A stretch of DNA of 64,000 nucleotides from Hymenobacter edaphi. GTDB taxonomy: Bacteria; Bacteroidota; Bacteroidia; Cytophagales; Hymenobacteraceae. The translations under genes and the position numbers were made by a program. The stretch lies in contig NZ_QHKM01000008.1 of NCBI RefSeq assembly GCF_003258365.1, positions 168,713 through 232,712 of the forward strand, in the 5' to 3' direction. This document shows positions 34,901-41,036 of the stretch, piece by piece. Every line of letters starts with the position of its first letter. Position 1 is the first letter of the stretch. The notes beneath the pieces were generated by a model. It searched no databases and was not told where the DNA came from. It worked only from the letters and a program-made list of their open reading frames with translations.

Positions 34901-35319
34901 GCGCCCTCTCGGGCATGCTCTGGATGCTGTTCGTGACGCAGACCACCTTTAGCGTGCCCTCGCTGATGGGCGCCATCATGTGCATCGGCATTGCCACGGC
35001 CAACAGCATTCTGGTGGTGTCGTTTGCCAACGAGCGGATGCAGGCTGAGCCCGAACTGAGCCCCGCCGACGCGGCCCTCGACGCGGGCTTTACCCGCCTG
35101 CGGCCGGTGCTGATGACGGCCCTGGCGGCCATTATCGGGCTGCTGCCCATGTCCCTGGCCCTGGGCGAAGGCGGCGAACAGAACGCCCCGCTGGCCCGCG
35201 CCGTCATCGGCGGGCTGCTGCTGGCCACGTTTACCACCTTGCTGTTTGTGCCGCTGATGTACAGCATTCTGAAGAAAAAACCGGCCGCCGCGGCCCCGCC
35301 CGCCCGGCAAGCCGCCTGA
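31975..35319 (+). CDS. RND-family efflux pump, inner-membrane permease
   Basis: The ATG at 31975 gives 1114 residues with the AcrB/MexB-type layout: an N-terminal membrane helix, a large porter loop, six helices, a second large loop and six more helices. Typical motifs are visible, such as GNLVDDATVEVENLHRN near the middle helices (the Asp pair in the proton relay) and the C-terminal segment with MTALAAIIGLLPMSLALGEG. The cytoplasmic loop after helix 6 has an inserted charged segment of about 90 residues (rich in Glu, Lys and Arg). This pump would export small molecules or metals with the downstream adaptor and channel. The upstream TTG at 31960 is not likely to be the start. Confidence 0.93.
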   Translation: MWIVRIALSRPYTFVVMALLIVVAGVASVLTMAVDIFPEVNIPVVGVVWRYEGMSAEEMNKRVLNVNQRVYTTTVNNIEHLESRAIKGVGLIKVFFQPGTDPEAGVAQLTAITATLIRGLPDGIGAPLIIRYSASNVPIAQASLSSESLGEADLYDASSSFIRPGLAVVKGASLLVPNGGRRKQIMVDLDPEALAGKGLSGNDVVNTLISQNVILPAGVAKIGDREYDVRLNSSPEMIQTLNDLPIKTVDGVPVYIRDVAFVHEGAAVQNNLVRQDGKRTAVIPILKSGLASTLDVINGIKQELPQVLQTAPPGLDVKLLFDQSFFVRSAITGVVVEGLTAAALTGVMILLFLGSWRSTGMITLSIPLAALLTITILYGLGQTLNIMTLSGLAMSIGNLVDDATVEVENLHRNMSMGKGVKKSILDSASEVALPALVSTLGLAIVFVPVFFLTGVAADIFTPLATTVIIVLFVSYLLSRTLLPTMASVFMRKELPIYHQQGPERVPSQEIRDGQPVSEAEKGLQRLRAAEQDKEAARDTPQEEAEEAPLTDEEKKGAEKIEKSWIWRVHVGFEKRFNRLRDAYGEALRWSLGHRKLVVGCFVGLFAVSACLYPFIGQDFFPKVDAGQIRLHVRAPTGTRLEETERRFREVEQLIRRVVPAEELDLVLSNIGLPNIPVNLLLSDNPVIGPGDGEILVALKEKHGPSEDYIREIRRRVKQEYPDLEIFFQPADIVNQTLNFGLPAPIDVQVTGRSVEENEKLARRLQAKIAAVPGVVDAFIFQTKVPQLRLDVDRTRAQQAGLSQSDVADNVLVNLSSSTQTNPNQWLNPESGVNYTVAVQTPPSRLATLDAVKNIGITGPNQPEAQLLGNFATTRRELATAVVSDYDIQRVLDVYASVEGRDLGGVSKDIRDIVKSLELNLPEGSFIEVRGQVESMRTSFLGLGLGLVGAIVLLYLLMVVNFQSWLTPFIIITALPGALSGMLWMLFVTQTTFSVPSLMGAIMCIGIATANSILVVSFANERMQAEPELSPADAALDAGFTRLRPVLMTALAAIIGLLPMSLALGEGGEQNAPLARAVIGGLLLATFTTLLFVPLMYSILKKKPAAAAPPARQAA

Positions 35320-35352
35320 TTCCGTACCGACGTATCCGCTGAGCCCCGCCGC

Positions 35353-37092
35353 ATGTCCTCCGAAAAGCCCGACCAGCCCCAAGACGCCCGCCCCGACGCC
35401 GACGATGCGCAGCCGGGTGCCGCCGCGGGCCCGCAACGCCGCCGGGCCGACGAGCACGGCATCGAAGACCCGAGCCCGGCCGACAACGCCGCGCCCGACC
35501 CGGTGAACCACAACGAGCCCGGGCAGGCCATCAAGGACCACATGCGCTTCGGCGAAAACCCGGTTTCGGCGCGGAACGAAGGGCAGGAGGGAGGCGAAGC
35601 GGCCCCGGCCAAACCGGCTGCGAACGATAAGGCCGGTGACGAGGGCGCGGAGCTGGACGGGAAAAAGGCAGCCGAAGCGGACGGCCAGCCGGAGGATAAA
35701 GACGGGGCGCAAGAACGCAAAGCTGACGAGCAGAAATCAGAGCAGGAACCGACCTCGAAGCCCGACGACAAACCGGACGGCGCAACGGCTGCGGATGACG
35801 GAAGGGACGACGAGGATAAGAAACCGCCCGGCAAGCGGCGCTTCTGGCTGGTGGCGCTGATTGCGGGCGGCTTGTTCGTGGTGTTGCTGCTGGTAGGCAT
35901 CATTCCGCGCATCAAAAAAAGCCAGGAGCGGAAAAAAGCCGCCCGGGCTACCCTCATTGCCAAGCCCGTGGTGCGGGTGCTGCCCGCCGTGAAGGCGCCC
36001 GATACCACCCGCCTGGAGCTGCCGGCCAACACCCGCGCCAACCGCGAAACCTACCTCTTCGCCCGCGTCGACGGCTACGTGGAGGCCTGGTACGCCGATA
36101 TCGGGGCGCGGGTGCGGCGCGGGCAGCTGCTGGCCCGCATTGCCACGCCCGAGCTGGATCAGCGCGTGACCGAGGCCCGCGCCAACGCCGAGCTGGCCCG
36201 TACCAGCTACAACCGCCTGCGCAGCGTGGCCCTGCCGGGCGCCATTTCGCGGCAGGAGCTGGACCAGGGCCGGGCGCAGTACGAGGCCCAGCGCGCCATT
36301 CTCAACCAGCTGCTGGCCCAGCGCAGCTTCCGGTTGGTCACGGCCCCGTTCAGCGGCATCGTGACGGAGCGCAACGTGGAGCTGGGCGGGCTCATTGCCG
36401 TCAGCAACGCCGCGGGCAGCCAGCTTTTCAAGCTGGAGCAAACCGACACGCTGCGGGCCTTCGTCAACGTGCCGCAGAACTTCACGCCCAGCATCCGCCG
36501 CGGCCTTACGGCCGACGTCATCGTGCCCGAGTTTCCGGACAAGCCCTTCCCCGGCCGCGTCTCCCGCGACGCCGGCGCCCTGGCCCCCGACACGCGCACC
36601 CTGCTCACCGAAGTGAAAGTGCCCAACCGGCAGGAGCAGCTTAAGCCCGGCGTGTTTGCCCTGGTGCGCTTCCGGGTGCCGCGCACGGCCCCGAGCGTGG
36701 TCATTTCGGCCAATGCCCTGGTGCCGAGCGGGCTGGAGCCGCGTGTGGTGGTGGTGCGCAATCAGAAAGTATACTACCAGCCCATCGTGCCCGGCCGCGA
36801 CTTCGGCGACGAGGTGGAAGTAACCAAGGGCCTGAAAGGCGGGGAGCTGCTGGTCATCAACCCCAGCGAAACCCTGCGCGACGGGCTGGCCGTGGAAGTG
36901 CGCCAGGCCGAGGCCGGCAAGGACGCCAAAGGCAAGAAAGGCCCGCCCGAAGGCCCCGAGCCGCTCTACGACCCGGACCGCCCGCGCCAGTCGCTGCCCG
37001 TGGACAAAAAGCCCGCCGGCCCGGAGGACGCCCAGGCGGCCCGCAGCGCCGGCAAGCCGCAAGGGCGGGAATCAGCACAACGCAAACCCTGA
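35353..37092 (+). CDS. RND efflux periplasmic adaptor with long acidic disordered N-terminus
   Basis: The 579-residue protein starts 33 nt after the permease. Its first 160 or so residues are a low-complexity Asp/Glu/Lys/Pro/Ala tail without fold signals, followed by a membrane helix (WLVALIAGGLFVVLLLVGII) at about residues 164-185. The remaining part is a normal membrane-fusion protein: a lipoyl-like half (ARVDGYVEAWYADIGARVRRGQ), an alpha-hairpin, a second half (LVTAPFSGIVTERNVELGG), a beta-barrel and a membrane-proximal domain. Another 55-residue Pro/Lys-rich tail follows. The tail should be cytoplasmic. Most adaptors have only a short N-terminal anchor, so this extension is unusual. Confidence 0.92.
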   Translation: MSSEKPDQPQDARPDADDAQPGAAAGPQRRRADEHGIEDPSPADNAAPDPVNHNEPGQAIKDHMRFGENPVSARNEGQEGGEAAPAKPAANDKAGDEGAELDGKKAAEADGQPEDKDGAQERKADEQKSEQEPTSKPDDKPDGATAADDGRDDEDKKPPGKRRFWLVALIAGGLFVVLLLVGIIPRIKKSQERKKAARATLIAKPVVRVLPAVKAPDTTRLELPANTRANRETYLFARVDGYVEAWYADIGARVRRGQLLARIATPELDQRVTEARANAELARTSYNRLRSVALPGAISRQELDQGRAQYEAQRAILNQLLAQRSFRLVTAPFSGIVTERNVELGGLIAVSNAAGSQLFKLEQTDTLRAFVNVPQNFTPSIRRGLTADVIVPEFPDKPFPGRVSRDAGALAPDTRTLLTEVKVPNRQEQLKPGVFALVRFRVPRTAPSVVISANALVPSGLEPRVVVVRNQKVYYQPIVPGRDFGDEVEVTKGLKGGELLVINPSETLRDGLAVEVRQAEAGKDAKGKKGPPEGPEPLYDPDRPRQSLPVDKKPAGPEDAQAARSAGKPQGRESAQRKP

Positions 37093-37144
37093 GGCCGTGC
37101 CGCTGCTCTCGTTTCCATCGTCGCTCCCCACCCGCCGCCCGCGC

Positions 37145-38614
37145 ATGTGGTCGGCCGTTCGTTTGCTGCTGGGTCTGCTGGTGGCCGCCGGGCTGAGCAG
37201 CTGCGCCCGCGGGCCGCGCTACCAGCCGCCCGCGGTGCCCCTGCCCACGGCCTGGAAAACTCCGGCCGACCCGGCCGCGCCCGTGGTGCCGCAGCCGCTG
37301 ACCACCGCCGAAGTGCCCGCGCCCGAGCCGCCGTCGGCTCTGCCGCCGTGGTGGCAGCTGTTTGCCGACCCCGAGCTGAGCCGGCTGGAAGAGCAGGCCC
37401 TGGCCGCCAGCCCCACCCTGCAAGCCGCCGCGGCCCGGGTGGAGGAAGCCCGCGCCAACCTGCGCATTGCCACTTCCTACCGCCTGCCCGAGCTGACCCT
37501 CGACCCGCAGGCCTACCGCACCCGCCTCTCGGGCCTGCGCCCCATCCCGTTTGCCCTCGGCGACGGGGCCAGCAACCGCCGCGGCGTGGTGCAAACGCAG
37601 TATTACGTGCCCCTGAATGTGAGCTACGAAGCCGACGTGTGGGGCCGGCTGCGCGGCGGGGTGCGGGCGGCCCGCGCCGAAACCCAGGCCGCTGAAGCCG
37701 ACCTGCGCACCGTGCAGCTCACCCTGACCACCGACGCGGCCACCTACTACTTCGGCCTGCGCGCCCTCGATGCCGACGCGGCCGTGCTCGACACCACCCG
37801 GCAGGACCGGCTGCGGGCCGTGCAGCTCACCCAGGCGCGCTTCCGGGCCGGCGTCGACAATGAAATAGCCCTGCGCCGCGCCGAAAGCGAGTTGGCCCTG
37901 GTGGAAGCCTCGCTGCTCGACGTGCAACGCCAACGCGCGGGCCTGGAAGCCGCCCTCGCCGCCACCGTGGGCCAGCCGGCCAGTGCCTTTGCGCTGGCCC
38001 CGCGCCCCGGCGTGCCCGCCCCGCCACCCGCCGTGCCGGTGGCCCTGCCCGCCGCCCTGCTGGCCCAGCGCCCCGATCTGCAGCGCGCCGAGCGGCAGCT
38101 GGCCGCCGCCGGCGCCCGCGCCGACGTGGCCCGGCTGGCCCGGCTGCCCACGGTGGCGCTGAACGGCTTTATCGGCCCGCAGAGCGCCGAGCTGGCCGAT
38201 CTGGCGCGCGTGGCCGACAACTACACCTACTACGTGGGCGGGGTCGTGTCCATTCCTATTTTCAACGGCGGGCGGCTGCGGGCCACCCAGCAGGTGGCCG
38301 CCGCCCAGTACGACGCCCTGGCCGCCGAATACCGGCAGCGGGCCCTGACGGCCGTGCAGGAAGTGGAAACCGCCCTGACCGACGTGCGCTTCCGGCAGCA
38401 GCAGCTGGCCGCCCAGGAAGCCGCCCAGCGCGCCGCCCGCCTGGCCGTGCGCCTCACTGCCGAGCGCTACCGCACCGGCCTGACCACCTACTTCGAAGTG
38501 GTGGATGCCAACCGCATCAGCCTGGAGGCCGCCCGGCTGGTGGCCCAAAACCGCGGCGAGCAGCTGCGCGCCACCGTGCAGCTGGTGCGCGCCCTGGGCG
38601 GCCGCTGGGAGTGA
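37145..38614 (+). CDS. Outer-membrane efflux lipoprotein (NodT/OprM type)
   Basis: The ATG at 37145 gives 489 residues with a lipoprotein signal ending LSSC (Cys20). Two repeated halves follow, each with paired helices and short strands. The pattern WWQLFADPELSRLEEQALAASPTLQAAAARVEEARA starts the first half, NVSYEADVWGRLRGGVRAA marks the first barrel strand, and SIPIFNGGRLRATQQVAAAQYDAL marks the second. This is the channel of a tripartite RND pump. It lies 52 nt after the adaptor, completing the permease-adaptor-channel operon. A GTG at 37097 would add an implausible basic lead and is rejected. Confidence 0.93.
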   Translation: MWSAVRLLLGLLVAAGLSSCARGPRYQPPAVPLPTAWKTPADPAAPVVPQPLTTAEVPAPEPPSALPPWWQLFADPELSRLEEQALAASPTLQAAAARVEEARANLRIATSYRLPELTLDPQAYRTRLSGLRPIPFALGDGASNRRGVVQTQYYVPLNVSYEADVWGRLRGGVRAARAETQAAEADLRTVQLTLTTDAATYYFGLRALDADAAVLDTTRQDRLRAVQLTQARFRAGVDNEIALRRAESELALVEASLLDVQRQRAGLEAALAATVGQPASAFALAPRPGVPAPPPAVPVALPAALLAQRPDLQRAERQLAAAGARADVARLARLPTVALNGFIGPQSAELADLARVADNYTYYVGGVVSIPIFNGGRLRATQQVAAAQYDALAAEYRQRALTAVQEVETALTDVRFRQQQLAAQEAAQRAARLAVRLTAERYRTGLTTYFEVVDANRISLEAARLVAQNRGEQLRATVQLVRALGGRWE

Positions 38615-38665
38615 GCCGCCGGCCCCCCGAGCACGACCAACACGCGGCCGCAAGCCGAAACGCGC

Positions 38666-38673
38666 TATTTTCG
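38666..38673 (+). promoter_or_regulatory. -7-like element TATTTTCG
   Basis: TATTTTCG matches TAnnTTTG at five of six fixed positions, 27 nt before the rfbD ATG. No TTTG at the -33 distance is evident. Confidence 0.35.
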
Positions 38674-38700
38674 CAGCGGATACACGCATAAGCGCTTGGC

Positions 38701-39558
38701 ATGAAGACAACGTTGGTTTTTGGCGCCTCCGGGCAATTGGGGCAATGCCTGGCGCACGTAGCGGCCGAGCGAAACATGACCGACTACCTGGTGCTGCTGC
38801 CCGAGGAGCAGGCCAACATCCTGAACCCGGAAGGCCTGCGGGCCGCGTTTGCGCAGCACCGGCCGCAATACTGCATCAACTGCGCCGCCTACACGGCCGT
38901 CGACAAGGCCGAGGACGAAGTGGACATTGCCCGCCGCGTGAACCGGGACGGGGTGGAAAACCTGGCCCGGCTGTGCGCCGAGTTTGGCACCACGCTGCTG
39001 CACGTGTCCACCGATTTTGTGTTTGCCGGCGCGGGCAATCAGCCCCTGCTCGAAACCGACGAAACCGCGCCCATCAGCGCCTACGGCCTCACCAAGCTGG
39101 AGGGCGAGCAGGTTATTTCGGCTCACACGGATAAGTATTTCATCCTGCGCACCAGCTGGCTGTACTCCGAATTTGCCGGCAACTTCGTGAAGACCATGCT
39201 GCGCTTCGGCCGCGAGCGGGACGAAATGCGCGTCATCTGGGACCAGACGGGCACGCCCACCTACGGCATCGACCTGGCCGGGGCGCTGCTGCACATCATC
39301 GAGACGGAAAACCCCCACTACGGCCTCTACCACTACAGCAACGAGGGCGTCACCTCGTGGTACGACTTCGCGGTGGCCATTTTCGAGCTGGCCGGCCTGC
39401 CCACGCGCGTGGTGCCCATCCGCACGGCCGAATACCCGACCCGGGCTACGCGCCCGGCCTACTCGGTGCTCGACAAGAGCAAGGCCAAAAACCAGCTGGG
39501 CATCGGCATTGCGCACTGGCGGGTGAGCCTGCAGGAGTGCATGCGCCGGCTGGCGTAA
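38701..39558 (+). CDS. rfbD: dTDP-4-dehydrorhamnose reductase
   Basis: The 285-residue protein is a full-length RfbD/RmlD. The GASGQLGQ Rossmann motif is at residues 8-15, a CINCAAYTAVDKAEDE segment follows, the STDFVFAG loop is present, and the SDR catalytic Tyr and Lys lie in SAYGLTKLEGE. The substrate-site WLYSEFAGNFVKTML and DQTGTPTYGIDLA segments are also conserved. It makes dTDP-L-rhamnose, a precursor for cell-envelope polysaccharide. The other rfb genes are not in the window, so the gene stands alone here. A strong bidirectional terminator follows. Confidence 0.95.
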   Translation: MKTTLVFGASGQLGQCLAHVAAERNMTDYLVLLPEEQANILNPEGLRAAFAQHRPQYCINCAAYTAVDKAEDEVDIARRVNRDGVENLARLCAEFGTTLLHVSTDFVFAGAGNQPLLETDETAPISAYGLTKLEGEQVISAHTDKYFILRTSWLYSEFAGNFVKTMLRFGRERDEMRVIWDQTGTPTYGIDLAGALLHIIETENPHYGLYHYSNEGVTSWYDFAVAIFELAGLPTRVVPIRTAEYPTRATRPAYSVLDKSKAKNQLGIGIAHWRVSLQECMRRLA

Positions 39559-39577
39559 ATCGGCCCTGCATTTCGCG

Positions 39578-39615
39578 AAAAGCCCCGCGTCGAAACCAGT
39601 CGACGCGGGGCTTTT
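39578..39615. terminator. Bidirectional terminator
   Basis: A perfect 16-bp stem (39578-39593 with 39600-39615), a 6-nt loop, and A/T tracts on both ends (AAAAGC / GCTTTT). It sits between the convergent rfbD and MFS genes. Confidence 0.9.
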
Positions 39616-39648
39616 CCATCTCACCTTCGGCCAGGTTCCGAGCGGCGC

Positions 39649-40878
39649 CTAGGCGGCCGGGGCGCTGTCGGTGCCGCGGGCGTAGAAGCGGCTGACCAAA
39701 AAGGCCAGCGCCACGAAGCCCAGGCCGGCGGCGCACACGCCGGGCCAGCGGGCGTGCGTCCAGGCCCAGCCGCCGACGAGCGAGCCGGCCGCCCCGCCGA
39801 TGAAGTAGGCCGTCATGTAGACGGTGTTGAGGCGGCTGCGGGCTTCCGGAATCAGGGCAAAAATGCGCGTCTGGTTGGCAATGTGGGTGGCCTGCACGCC
39901 CACGTCGAGCAGGATGACGCCCACCACCAGCGCGGCCAGGGCGGTGCTGCCCAAAAACAGGATGCCGTAGGCCAGCACCGCCAGCCCCACGCCGATGCGA
40001 ATGGCGAAGTCGGGGCCGCGCGTGTCGGCGGTGCGGCCGGCCAGGGGCGCGGCCAGGGCCCCCACGGCCCCGATCAGGCCGAAAAAGCCCGCGACGTCGG
40101 CGCCGTAGTGGAAGGGCGGGCCTTCGAGCAGAAACACGAGGGTGGTCCAGAACACGCTAAAGCCGGCAAACATGAAGCCGCCGATCAGCGCCGAGCGGCG
40201 CAGCAGCGGCAAGGTGCGGGCCAGGGTCAGCAGCGAGGTCATCAGCGAGGCGTAGGTGCCGCGGAAGGCGGGCTGGTCGCGGGGCAGGCGCCAGGCCAGC
40301 ACGGCGCCCAGCAGCACCATCACGGCCGCGCCGCCGCCGAACACCGTGCGCCAGCCCAGGTGCGCCCCCACGTAGCCGCTGACGGTGCGCGAGAGCAGAA
40401 TGCCGATGAGTAGCCCGCTCATGATCTGGCCCACGATGCGGCCGCGGTCGGCGGACGGGGCCAGGTGCGCGGCCATGGGCAGCAGCAATTGCGGCACCGC
40501 CGAGCACACCCCGATGAGCAGGCTGGCCCCGAGCAGTACTCCAAACGAGGGCGCCCAGGCCGCGGCGGCCATGCACAGGGCCGCCCCGAGCTGCATCAGC
40601 AGGATCAGGCCCTTGCGTTCGAGCTTGTCGCCCAGGGGCACGATGAGCAGCATGCACAGCGTATAGCCCAGCTGCGTGACGGTAGCCACCAGGCTGGCCT
40701 GGCTTTCAGTTTTGCCGAAAGTGCGCCCGATTTCGCCCAGCAGCGGCTGATTGTAGTAGATGTTGGCCACCACCAGCGCGCAGGTCACGGACATCAGCCA
40801 GACCAGGGCGGGCGGCAGGGGAGAAGAGGAAGCGACAGTTGATTCGGTTAATTCCGCGGAGCGCGGCGCTTTTTCCAT
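39649..40878 (-). CDS. MFS-family exporter
   Basis: A 409-residue protein with 12 predicted membrane helices. The motif VANIYYNQPLLGEIGRTF near residue 40 and an LGDKLERKGLI loop between helices 2 and 3 are typical of a drug-efflux-like MFS subgroup. A VGVILLDVGVQATHIANQTR segment in the second half is also characteristic. The N-terminal 25 residues are polar and probably cytoplasmic. Substrate is unknown. The gene is divergent from the DUF2723 gene with about 160 nt between starts, and it converges with rfbD. Confidence 0.9.
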   Translation of the reverse strand: MEKAPRSAELTESTVASSSPLPPALVWLMSVTCALVVANIYYNQPLLGEIGRTFGKTESQASLVATVTQLGYTLCMLLIVPLGDKLERKGLILLMQLGAALCMAAAAWAPSFGVLLGASLLIGVCSAVPQLLLPMAAHLAPSADRGRIVGQIMSGLLIGILLSRTVSGYVGAHLGWRTVFGGGAAVMVLLGAVLAWRLPRDQPAFRGTYASLMTSLLTLARTLPLLRRSALIGGFMFAGFSVFWTTLVFLLEGPPFHYGADVAGFFGLIGAVGALAAPLAGRTADTRGPDFAIRIGVGLAVLAYGILFLGSTALAALVVGVILLDVGVQATHIANQTRIFALIPEARSRLNTVYMTAYFIGGAAGSLVGGWAWTHARWPGVCAAGLGFVALAFLVSRFYARGTDSAPAA

Positions 40879-41036
40879 GAGTACGAGAGCAAGAAGGGAA
40901 GAAGGCGGCCTGCGGTAAACCGTATTTCGTGGTGGATGGTTGGCCGGGAATTTCGGCGAGGTGGCAACCCGGCAGGCAACCCTTCACCGCGCCGCTGCAT
41001 CTGGCCCCATCGGACGTCCTTACCCGCTTTCGGCCC

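Noticed and set aside
32332..35712. 1126-codon open frame antisense to the RND permease
   Set aside because: The permease has strong motifs and membrane helices; the antisense product is low-complexity His/Gly/Gln-rich with no known features.
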